Virus record (IMG/VR): IMGVR_UViG_3300044644_000597 | Location: 1 to 56,038 of that record | Length of the DNA: 56,038 nucleotides | Source: a virus | Strand: one strand, 5' to 3' | Notes under the pieces: model-generated | Seen by the model: the letters and a program-made list of their open reading frames with translations, nothing else | What the model was told of the DNA's origin: nothing | Database searches by the model: none | Shown here: one piece after another, positions 45,578-54,500 of the stretch | Position numbering within the stretch: the first letter of the stretch is position 1 | Layout: every line of letters starts with the position of its first letter | Position numbers and translations under genes: made by a program

Positions 45578-46172
45578 ACAGCTTCAGAAGCTGCACATCA
45601 ATCCTGAGCTGGTCAACGCGTTCAACGCCACCTTTGACCGCTGGGGAATCCAAACCCTGCGCCAGCAGGCTGCGTTCATTGGTCAGTGCGGGCATGAGTC
45701 GGGGAACTTCCGCGTGCTCGAGGAAAACCTCAACTACGCCGCTGACCGCCTGATGAAGATTTGGCCCAAGCGCTTCCCGACCATCGAGGTCGCACAGCCC
45801 TACCACCGCAACCCTCGCAAGATCGCCAACAAGGTCTACGCCAACCGCATGGGCAACCGTGACGAGGCTTCCGACGACGGCTGGCGCTTTCGCGGCTCCG
45901 GCTGGGTGCAGCTCACCGGGCACGACAACTTCTACCACTTCGGCAAAGCCATGGGCGAGGACTTCGTGATGAAGCCCGACCTGGTGCGCACGCCTGAGTA
46001 CGCCGCTCAGAGTGCTGGCTGGTTCTGGTCCACTCACAAGTGCAATCAGATCGCCGAGTCGGGTGACTGGAAGGCCCTGACCAAGCGCATCAACGGCGGC
46101 GAGATTGGGCTGGCTGACCGCATCAAGCACACCCAGCACGCGATGCAGGTTTTGTCGGCCTCCCACGGATAA
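45561..46172 (+). CDS. Endolysin, GH19 chitinase-like
   Basis: The product is 203 aa. GHESGNFRVLEENLNYAADR, then RNPRKIANKVYANRMGN, GWRFRGSGWVQLTGHDNF and the C-terminal INGGEIGLADRIK are characteristic of GH19-type phage lysozymes, with the catalytic Glu in GHESGNF. It cleaves glycan strands of peptidoglycan. It lacks a signal sequence, so it needs the holin for release. It overlaps the end of Rz by 17 bases. Confidence 0.9.
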   Translation: MAVTAEQLQKLHINPELVNAFNATFDRWGIQTLRQQAAFIGQCGHESGNFRVLEENLNYAADRLMKIWPKRFPTIEVAQPYHRNPRKIANKVYANRMGNRDEASDDGWRFRGSGWVQLTGHDNFYHFGKAMGEDFVMKPDLVRTPEYAAQSAGWFWSTHKCNQIAESGDWKALTKRINGGEIGLADRIKHTQHAMQVLSASHG

Positions 46173-46200
46173 TCCCCAGGGAAACACAGGGATACAAGCC

Positions 46201-48219
46201 ATGGCCGCAATCACCATCAAAGCATTCCGCGGGCAGGTTCCTCGCGTGAGCGAGCGTCTGCTCGAGCCCAACCGCGCCAAGCGTGCGATGAACTGCAAGA
46301 TCACGTCCGGTCGCCTGGACCCGCTGCGCGGCCTGGGCCTGGAGCTCACCTCCACGATGACGGCGATCAAGTCGATCTTCCGCTACCGCGCATGGACCGG
46401 GAAGTCGTACACCGAGCAGTGGTTTGCCTGGCAGTCTGATGTGGACGCCGTGCTGTCCCCAATCGCCAACGACCCGCTGGCTCGCGCCTACTTTACGTCT
46501 GAGGATTTCGAGCCCCGCATGACCACCGTGACTGCGGCGCTGCTGTCTGGGGCCTCCTACCCTTCTGGCTGGTTCGCTCTTGGCGTGTTCGCGCCGACTG
46601 CCAAGGCTACAGTCGCGGCAGCCGGGGGCTCTGGTTCGCAAGAGGCTCGCACCTACGTCTACACGTATGTCACCCCCTTGGGTGAAGAGTCCGCCCCAAG
46701 CCCGGCGTCCGACTTGGTTACTGGCTACATCAACGGAACATGGACAGTGAGCGGGCTTCAGACAGCGCCGCCAAACTCCGGCACCGTGTCGGCCGCGACT
46801 TCGATTGCCCCCACGAACACACAGGTGCGCGTGACGCTGGACTCTGTCTTTGGCCTCGAGGTTGGCGACACCGTAACAATCTCTGGGGTAAGCGGCATGA
46901 CAGACCTGAACGGGTCTCACCGCATTACCTCGATCGACGCGGCGAACGTGCGCATCGTTGTTGATCTGGTCACCGCGCAGACCTACACGAGCGGCGGCAC
47001 CTGGTCGAAGAACGCTCCGCACAACACAAGCGGTATGACCAAGCGCATCTACCGCAGCGCTGGCACGGTTGCGGACTTCCTGTTTGTGGCCGAGGTTTCC
47101 GTGTCCACCACCTCATACGCGGATGCCGTAACAGCGGAGAGCCTTGGCGAGTCCTTGCCGACTGAGGGGTTCTATACCCCGCCCAAGGACCTGACGTGCC
47201 TGATCTCGCTACCCAACGGCTGTCTGGTTGGTCTTTCTGCCAACGAGCTGTGTTTTAGCGAGCCCAGCAAGCCATACGCCTGGCCAGACCAGAACCGATA
47301 CAGCTTCTCTGGCCGCGGCGTTGCTTTGGTCCCAGCGGGCAGTTCCGTGATCGTGCTGACAGAAGCATCACCCATCCTGTTCAGCGGCTCAGACCCGTCT
47401 GGCATGAGCCCGGCCGTGATGGAGACCTACGCCCCATGCGTGAGCAAGCGCGGCGTGGCCAATATCGGCGGCGGCTGCATCTACCCCAGCTTCGATGGCT
47501 TGTGGATTGCTGGCCCCGGCTCGGTGCAGAAGGTGACGACCAACTTGTATCGAATTGAGGAGTGGTCCCAGCTCAACCCGTCGACCATGATCGGCGAGTT
47601 CTACGACGGCCAGTACTACGGGCGATACCTCATCGGCGAAGAATCGCGCATCCTGGTCTTCAATCTCAATGATCGCGACAGCGTTGTCGAGGTCGATGAG
47701 TCGGCTGACGCCATGTACCGCAACGAGTACGACGGCCGTCTCTACATCGTCAAGAACGACAAGGTCTACGCCTGGGACGCCAACGAAGGCTACTTCTATG
47801 AGTCCGACTGGCAATCGGTGGATGTGCAGCTTGGTCGGCCCATCAACTTCGCTGCCGCTCAGGTGCATGCCGACTTTGCTGAGTCTCGCCCACTGGACAC
47901 AGGGCAGATTGCCGCCAACGAGGCTTTGATGCTGGATGTCGATGCTGTTGGCGGGTACATCTGCGGAGATGAAATCTTGGCCCTCGAGGCATGCGGCTCG
48001 CACATCATCCCCGTGATTGACGCTGGCCAGCGAAGGGTTCAGTTCACTCTTTACAAGGGCAAGACAGCGGTGTTCACCAAGGAGGTGGATTCCGTCAAGC
48101 CGTTCCGACTTCCCGCCGGATACCGGACCGAGGTTGTCAGCGTTGGCGTCAACGCGTCATCGCCCACCTACTCGGTCACGATTGCCGAAAGCTTGCGCGA
48201 GCTGGCCGGAGCGTCCTGA
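46201..48219 (+). CDS. Putative tail nozzle / tubular structural protein
   Basis: The product is 672 aa from ATG 46201. It begins IKAFRGQVPRVSERLLEPNR, then AKRAMNCKITSGRLDPLRGL, in the way tail-nozzle and similar podovirus proteins begin. A region around residues 150-350 carries Ig-like or fibronectin-like repeats, and further on IVLTEASPILFSGSDPSGMS, ISLPNGCLVGLSANELCFSE and GEFYDGQYYGRYLIG suggest a beta-propeller. It probably ends the short tail. The assignment to the T7 gp12-like nozzle is an inference from size, start and propeller pattern. Confidence 0.6.
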   Translation: MAAITIKAFRGQVPRVSERLLEPNRAKRAMNCKITSGRLDPLRGLGLELTSTMTAIKSIFRYRAWTGKSYTEQWFAWQSDVDAVLSPIANDPLARAYFTSEDFEPRMTTVTAALLSGASYPSGWFALGVFAPTAKATVAAAGGSGSQEARTYVYTYVTPLGEESAPSPASDLVTGYINGTWTVSGLQTAPPNSGTVSAATSIAPTNTQVRVTLDSVFGLEVGDTVTISGVSGMTDLNGSHRITSIDAANVRIVVDLVTAQTYTSGGTWSKNAPHNTSGMTKRIYRSAGTVADFLFVAEVSVSTTSYADAVTAESLGESLPTEGFYTPPKDLTCLISLPNGCLVGLSANELCFSEPSKPYAWPDQNRYSFSGRGVALVPAGSSVIVLTEASPILFSGSDPSGMSPAVMETYAPCVSKRGVANIGGGCIYPSFDGLWIAGPGSVQKVTTNLYRIEEWSQLNPSTMIGEFYDGQYYGRYLIGEESRILVFNLNDRDSVVEVDESADAMYRNEYDGRLYIVKNDKVYAWDANEGYFYESDWQSVDVQLGRPINFAAAQVHADFAESRPLDTGQIAANEALMLDVDAVGGYICGDEILALEACGSHIIPVIDAGQRRVQFTLYKGKTAVFTKEVDSVKPFRLPAGYRTEVVSVGVNASSPTYSVTIAESLRELAGAS

Positions 48220-48413
48220 TGAGCAAGGCAGGCGTACCCACCCCCAACACCCAGGACCCAAGCCTCAACCGCGTCCTGGCTGCGCTCAAGCAGAACGTCG
48301 ACGAGCTGACCGGGCAGTCCCGGAATATGCCCGATCTCGCGCCGCTACCCGCCACGGCGACCCTGGCTGACGTAATCGCGGCCGTGAACAAGATCATCAC
48401 CAGATTGGACTGA
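48219..48413 (+). CDS. Small tail-associated protein
   Basis: The product is 64 aa, sharing one base (TGATG) with the previous stop. It reads PSLNRVLAALKQNVDELTGQ then TATLADVIAAVNKIITRL, a short helical protein commonly found after the nozzle-type gene. The role is unknown. Confidence 0.65.
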   Translation: MSKAGVPTPNTQDPSLNRVLAALKQNVDELTGQSRNMPDLAPLPATATLADVIAAVNKIITRLD

Positions 48414-48416
48414 GCC

Positions 48417-48728
48417 ATGAAAGCAGCGGGAATCAAGCGCCTGGACGGCAAGATCAACTACCGGGGGCATGAGTTCCCGGGCTTCAACAAGCCCATCGAC
48501 GCACCCAAGGGTGCCAAGCAAAAGAAGATGGTGCTGGCCAAGAAGGGTGACGAGGTCAAGCTCGTGCGCTTTGGCCTGCGCGGCATGCAGGATTTCACCC
48601 AGCACAAGGACCCTGAGCGCCGCAAGAACTACCTGGCCCGGTCAGCAGGGATTAAAGGTAAGGGCGGCAAGCTCACCAAGGACGACCCGTTCAGCGCCAA
48701 CTATTGGGCTCGCAAGGTCCTGTGGTGA
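48417..48728 (+). CDS. DUF5754-like small basic protein
   Basis: The product is 103 aa. KLVRFGLRGMQDFTQHKDPE, then RRKNYLARSAGIKGKG and SANYWARKVLW match my memory of DUF5754, a small basic family in large DNA viruses and phages. As with the DUF5872 gene at 4410, it lies among packaged-protein genes. The function is unknown. Confidence 0.75.
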   Translation: MKAAGIKRLDGKINYRGHEFPGFNKPIDAPKGAKQKKMVLAKKGDEVKLVRFGLRGMQDFTQHKDPERRKNYLARSAGIKGKGGKLTKDDPFSANYWARKVLW

Positions 48729-48765
48729 GGTTGCGAAGAGAACCTCCCAAATAAAATAAGCCCCC

Positions 48766-49374
48766 ATGACCAACCTCCAGCAATTTCGATACGCCATGGC
48801 CCGCCAGTTGGGTCAGGTGTTGACGCCAGAGGTTGCCGCCCAGATCGAGAAAGAGGCGTTCATGCAGCTCGATCATTCCCATGAGCCAACCAAGTTCGGC
48901 GTCAAGGAATACAAGGGCATGGTGTTTCAAGCGGAGCGTCTCTCGCAGATCATCGACGAGATTCACCCTCTGCACGAGGCCCACTTTCAGGAAACCGAGA
49001 AGCACCGCTTGGGCTTTGGTCTGAACATGGACTACGAAAAGCTGATGGCCTACGAGAAGGCTGGTCGGCTGATTCAGTTCACTTGCAGGGACGCAGAGTC
49101 CGGTCGGCTTGTCGGCAACATTCGCATGTACGTCGACACCAGCCTGCACACCGGCACTCTTTACGCGACCGAGGACACGTACTACGTCCTTCCTGAGTTC
49201 AGGAAAGGATTTGCCGCCCTCCGGTTTTGGCAGTTCATGGAGGACTGCCTCAAAACAATCGGGGTGCGAGAAGTGCGCACCGACAGCAAGGTACTGAACA
49301 AAGTACACAAGCTCAACGAGTACTGCGGCTACAAGCATGTGGCCAACAAGTACGTCAAAGTATTCCAGGAGTGA
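48766..49374 (+). CDS. GNAT-like acetyltransferase
   Basis: The product is 202 aa. A GNAT pattern is seen in the second half: LIQFTCRDAESGRLVGNIRM, TLYATEDTYYVLPEFRKGFA, ALRFWQFMEDCLKTIGVREV and the terminal YCGYKHVANKYVKVF. Related proteins are common in podovirus virion regions and may be packaged. The acyl-CoA motif (RxGxA) is present only as FRKGFA, so activity is uncertain. Confidence 0.7.
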   Translation: MTNLQQFRYAMARQLGQVLTPEVAAQIEKEAFMQLDHSHEPTKFGVKEYKGMVFQAERLSQIIDEIHPLHEAHFQETEKHRLGFGLNMDYEKLMAYEKAGRLIQFTCRDAESGRLVGNIRMYVDTSLHTGTLYATEDTYYVLPEFRKGFAALRFWQFMEDCLKTIGVREVRTDSKVLNKVHKLNEYCGYKHVANKYVKVFQE

Positions 49375-49377
49375 ACA

Positions 49378-50376
49378 ATGTGTAAAGACGCACCAAGTCC
49401 AGACCCGGCAATTGGGGCAGCCGCGGCAGCGCAGGCTGCGATCGCCAAGGAGTCGCTCGACTTCTACAAGTCTGTCTATGAGTCTGACATCAAGCCGATG
49501 CAGCTTAAGGACCAGGCGTTGCGCGAGGGGTTGATTGGCGACATGCGCTCTTCGATGAAGCAGCAGCAGCAGTTCGCTGACGACCAGAACGCCTACTACA
49601 AGAGCACCTTCCAGCCCGTCGAGAAGAAGATGGTGGAAGAGGCGATGGGCTATGACTCTGATGCGAACATCGCTCAGCGTCGAGGCATTGCCAGCGCCAG
49701 CGTCAACAACGCCTTCTCAAATGCCAGAGACCAGCAGTCCCGGTCGCTGTCAGCTTACGGCGTCAACCCGAACTCAGGCGCATTCGCCAGGGCCAACGCA
49801 TCCCTGACCAGCAATCAGGCATTGGCCAACGCCTCGTCCCAGAACCAGGCGGACTTCGAGACCCGTGACAAGGCTGTCGCTCTGCGTGCTGGCGCTGCCA
49901 ACTTCGGCCGCAACATGCCCAACACCGCTGCCACGTACTACAGCAACGCCAACTCGGCCGGTAGTCAGGCAGGCGGCATCTCGGCACAAGGGATGGCCTC
50001 CGTCAATCAGAACGCTGCAACGATGGGCTCCGGCTTCAACACCGCGATCCAGGGCAACCAGTCTGCTGGCAACCTGTACCTCGGCAAATTCGGCGCAGAG
50101 ATGCAGGGCTACCAGGCGGATCAGGCTGCTGTCGGCGGCTTGTTCAGCGCTGCTGGCATGGCCTTCGGCGGCACCAAGGGCTTTGGCATGTTCAAGGCTG
50201 ACGGCGGCAAGGTCGTAGGACCAGGTGGTCCTCGCGACGACAAGGTGCCAGCAATGCTTTCGCACGGCGAATTCGTTTTGAACGAGGGCGCGGTCAAGAA
50301 GTACGGCTTGTCGAAGCTCGAGAAGATGAACAAAGAGGGCCTGAAGAATCAGCAGGCTCGCGGATTAAGGAGTTAA
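49378..50376 (+). CDS. Internal virion protein (ejection protein)
   Basis: The product is 332 aa. It is Ala/Gln/Asn-rich and helical (QRRGIASASVNNAFSNARDQ, SRSLSAYGVNPNSGAFARAN) with a C-terminal ADGGKVVGPGGPRDDKVPAM, then LSHGEFVLNEGAVKKYG, a module that recurs at the end of phage tail and virion proteins. In podoviruses, proteins of this place and make-up form the ejectosome that carries DNA across the envelope. Function by analogy. Confidence 0.65.
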   Translation: MCKDAPSPDPAIGAAAAAQAAIAKESLDFYKSVYESDIKPMQLKDQALREGLIGDMRSSMKQQQQFADDQNAYYKSTFQPVEKKMVEEAMGYDSDANIAQRRGIASASVNNAFSNARDQQSRSLSAYGVNPNSGAFARANASLTSNQALANASSQNQADFETRDKAVALRAGAANFGRNMPNTAATYYSNANSAGSQAGGISAQGMASVNQNAATMGSGFNTAIQGNQSAGNLYLGKFGAEMQGYQADQAAVGGLFSAAGMAFGGTKGFGMFKADGGKVVGPGGPRDDKVPAMLSHGEFVLNEGAVKKYGLSKLEKMNKEGLKNQQARGLRS

Positions 50377-50379
50377 GTC

Positions 50380-51537
50380 ATGGCGCTTGGTGCTGCATTT
50401 GGTGGCTTCGCCGATGGCGTTGCAAAAGGTCTTCGTCTGCGCTCCGATCTGGAGGACGCCGACACTCGTCGTGGTTTGATGGACATGCAAAAGCAGGAGC
50501 AGCAGCTCCGCGTCAACCGCGAGACCCAAATGAAGGAGCTGCAAACCCAGCTCTTTCAAGAGACAAAGGACTGGCAGTCTGGCCAGGGGTCATACGCCCC
50601 GGGCGAAGGCGCTCAGTACGATCCTGCGAGCGATCAGGCGTCAGGCATGCACTACCAGCGCATCCAGCCTCTGCTCGAGCAGCAGGCCATGCTGGCTGGC
50701 AAGAGCCCCCTTGAGGTGCGCCAGACCCTGAAGGCGATGGAGCAAGAGCGATACGCCCAGACGACCATGCGTGCTGCCCAACTGGTGCAGACCGGCGATC
50801 CATCTGGCGTCGACCTGCTCAAGAACCCGTACAACAAGATGTACCGGGACGGCCGAACCCTGGAAGGTGGCGCGTTCAACCCTGAAACCGACACCTTCAC
50901 CCTGTCGTACAAGGACAAGGACGGCACCATCAAGACCCATGACGTCAAGCGTGATGTCCTGGCCAATCAGTACCTGCTGGGCGCACTGAACCCGGCTGAT
51001 GCCGCCAAGAGCTTGATCCGTGAGCGCGAGCTGGCGACAGGGCGCGAGTTCGAGTCCGGTGAGAACACCAAGAACCGTGACCTCAAGCGCGACCTCAACA
51101 AAGATGACAACGCCGCAGCACTCGAGCGCACCAAATTGACTGGCAGCTACGGCCTTCAGTCTGCCCGCATCTCGAAGGAAGGTCGTGACGACTACCGTAA
51201 GGATCAGATGAAGGTCCAGGCTTACAACGACTTCGAGAAGGACATCGACAACGCCTTGGGCGCGTCCAACCGCAACTCTGGCATCCCGATGACGCCCGAG
51301 GAGCGAGTCGCTTTGAACTCGGCTCGATCAGCCGGTCGCGTTGCCTTCGACACCACTTACGATGTGCTTGGTTCACGCGTGACTGGCCCGCAGTTTATTG
51401 ACGTCATGGAAGCCCACAAAGCTGGGCGAGCTCTCGTCAAGGACGACAAGCAATCCGGCCTGCGCGGCGTCGAATACAACGGCGTACGTGTGGTTGTGCC
51501 CATCACATCTGGACTGTTCGCTCCCCAGAAGAAATAA
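50380..51537 (+). CDS. Internal virion protein
   Basis: The product is 385 aa. MALGAAFGGFADGVAKGLRL is a typical start for helical internal virion proteins. The rest is helical with a charged middle (RDLKRDLNKDDNAAALERTK) and a short C-terminal beta region. It lies three bases after the previous ejection-type gene and before the giant polyvalent gene. It is probably packaged and ejected with DNA. Confidence 0.6.
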   Translation: MALGAAFGGFADGVAKGLRLRSDLEDADTRRGLMDMQKQEQQLRVNRETQMKELQTQLFQETKDWQSGQGSYAPGEGAQYDPASDQASGMHYQRIQPLLEQQAMLAGKSPLEVRQTLKAMEQERYAQTTMRAAQLVQTGDPSGVDLLKNPYNKMYRDGRTLEGGAFNPETDTFTLSYKDKDGTIKTHDVKRDVLANQYLLGALNPADAAKSLIRERELATGREFESGENTKNRDLKRDLNKDDNAAALERTKLTGSYGLQSARISKEGRDDYRKDQMKVQAYNDFEKDIDNALGASNRNSGIPMTPEERVALNSARSAGRVAFDTTYDVLGSRVTGPQFIDVMEAHKAGRALVKDDKQSGLRGVEYNGVRVVVPITSGLFAPQKK

Positions 51538-51546
51538 GGAATCTCT

Positions 51547-54500
51547 ATGTCGTCGGTGGACCTCTCTAAGCTGTTCGACAATCCACCGCCGACACGCGGC
51601 CTCAAGGGGCCTGGCGCTGGTGTCAACATGGACAACCTGTTCTACAAGCCCGATGACGCGGCAAGGCAGGAAGTCCAGGAAATGGTCACCCCGACCAAGA
51701 AGCCTGAGACCACCTTCGACAAGGTGGACAGTGCCATCACCCGCTTGTTCGGCACGAACACCGCGAACCCGAACGAGATCGACGCCACCGGCATCGAGCG
51801 CGTAAAGGCTGACGAGAAGGCCAAGCAGGCCGAGATCACCGCCCGCCGCGCAGAGCTGGGCACCGACGACAAGTCCCGTGGCTACGGGATGAAGACGTTT
51901 GACTCCGCTGCCGCTGGCCTGGCCAGCATGGTTGGCGCAACGGCTGAGTACGTCGGCCGTCAGACCGGCATCAAGACGATCGAGGAACTGGGCCAGAAGG
52001 CTCAGGTCGATGCTGCGGCGCTCACCCCTGAAGACCAAGACCTGCTCCAGAAGGTTGTCGGTGGCGTGGCCTCTACGCTGCCCATGATCGCTGGCGGCAT
52101 GGCTGTCGGTGCTGGCGCTGGTGCTCTGGGTGCTGGCGCAGGCCTGGCCCGGATCGTTGGCGCTGGCGCTGCCGCAGCAATGGAAGCCCCCTCGATTGGC
52201 CAGGAAGCCTTCGAGGGCGCACTCAAGAACACCGGCAACGAGACCGTGGCTGAGCGTCAGGGCTATAAGGCGATCGCCTACAACCTGCCGCTGACCTTCA
52301 TCACCAACAAGCTCGGCTTCTTCGCCGACAAGGGTGGCCGCATTGTCCAGGCTGGCAAGTCTGTCCTGGCCGAAGGTGGTCAAGAAGGCAGCCAGAAGGT
52401 GCTGACCAACGTAATGGGCTATGAGCCCACCGGCAAGGGCGTGTCAGAGGAAGCTCTGATCGGTGGCCTGTCTGGAGGCATCGTCAAGGGCATCACCTAC
52501 CGTGGCAACACCGCCGAGAGCGGCGCTGGTGACGTCGGCGGCGACATCATCAACAAGCCCCCATCTCAGGGTAAACCCTCGGGTGACGCGCCGGACGACC
52601 GCATGGCTGGCACTGAGCTGCCGCCTATGAGCTGGATGGAGGTGAACCAAACCCTCCAGGCCAAGCCCGCCTTGCTGGCCGTGATGTCTCAGGACGCCAA
52701 GACCGACGAGGAGCGTGAGCTCATCAGCCGCGCCATTGCCCGTTCTGAGGTCGGCGACCAGGTGCAGGAAGCTCTGGCTGACGCCAAGCTGATGGAAGAC
52801 ACCCGTCGCGAGCTGGCCAACGACACGGCGCAGGCTTTCATGACCGACCTCCAGTCGTCGATGGACATGTACGCCAACGGCAAGCCGCCTGCTGGAACCT
52901 ACAAGGTGCCATCCCCCAAGGAAGGCCTGTTCCAGACTTGGGACGAGATGTGGGAGAGCGCCGACTACGCAGCTCAGACCGAGCAGGAAGCCGACCAGAT
53001 CAAAGCCAACGAGGCTGCCGCCAACATGCAGGTCCGCAAGCCTGCCGCCCCAGCCCCCGCCGCTGAGGTGCAGGCCAACCCCGTCGCCGATGAGAGCCGC
53101 GAGGAGCTGGACCCAGCGGACCAGTTCGAGGCAAGCGCCGTGGCCCAGGGCCTGGGTGTGCGCAAGACAGGCTCCGGCCTTGATCAAGCCGCGAGCGGCG
53201 CAGAGGGCTCTTCTGTTGACGTCAGTAAGCTGACCACGCCTGACGGCACTGTGGTCCCCTTGACCGACAAGAACCGTGGCGGATACGAGGCCGAGTTCGC
53301 TCGCCGCGGCTCAGAGATCAACGGCCTGACCAACCCAGCGGTTCGTCAGTCGGCGATAAACAACGCCACCAAGGAGATGCTCGAGATCGGTTTCACGGCG
53401 CAAGAGGCCAGCGAAATCCTGAGCAGCGAAGCGCCAACGAGCGTGGTCACCGGCCGCGAAGGCACGTTCGAGAACCTGTCGAAGACGATGTCTGTCGAGT
53501 TCGGCGAGCCCCTGGAGAACTTCCAGCAGACCAAGGCACCGACCTACTTCAACCGCATCGGCAACCTGTTCGGCGTCAACGTCGTCGCCTACAACTACAC
53601 CGGCAAGAACCCTGCGATCCGCAAGAAGTCGGGTCGCTACATGGCCAACTCCAACGGCCGTGGCACCGTGCTGCTGAACCTGACCGCAGCCGACAACGCC
53701 AGCCTGTTCGTGCTGGGCCACGAAGTGTTCCACGACCTGGAGCGGCGCTTCCCCATCCAGGCGCAGCAGCTCGCGCTCGAGATCAAGTCCTACCTGAGCA
53801 GCGCAGCGCAGGCTCGCTACAAGCAGTTCTACGAGGGCAAGGGCCAGGCCAACAAGACCGACAGCGAGATCGCTGCCGACGTCATGGGCACGATGTTTAC
53901 GGACAAGAAGTTCTGGCAGCAGCTCGGCCAGCGCAACCCATCCGTGCTGGATCGCATCCTGCAAGTGATGGACACCATCATCTCCAGCTTCCGAGCCAAC
54001 GCTCAGAGCAGCCGTCAGCAGATCGGCAAGGAGATCGCGCAGTTCGAGAAGGTGCGCGACATGATGGCCAGCTTTGCAAGCCAAGGCATCCAGCAAGCCG
54101 CTCAAGGTAAGGGTAAACCCTCACTTCCACCCCAAGTCTCTGACATGGACGAGATGCCGTCCAAGCCAGCAGACGACGCGAAGGCGCTCGAGCGGGTGGT
54201 CAATCTGCTGCGCGAAGGCAACCTGCCAGCGGCAGCACGCACGTTCAAAGAGGCTGGTCTGTACGCCAAGGGCTTCGGCTCGTTCACCGAGCTGCAACGC
54301 ATGGCCACGCAGCCTGCCCAGACGGCCGCTCCAGCCCCTCAAAAGGCAGCGGCGGCACCAACCCCTGCGCCAGCAGCGAAAGCCGCTCCTGCGCCCGCTG
54401 ATCGCCAGCAGACCGTGACCACGGATGACGGCCGCACTGTCCGCGTCGATGAGCGCAAGCGCTATGGCGACTACGTGAACCGCAGTGGCCAGCTCGTCAC

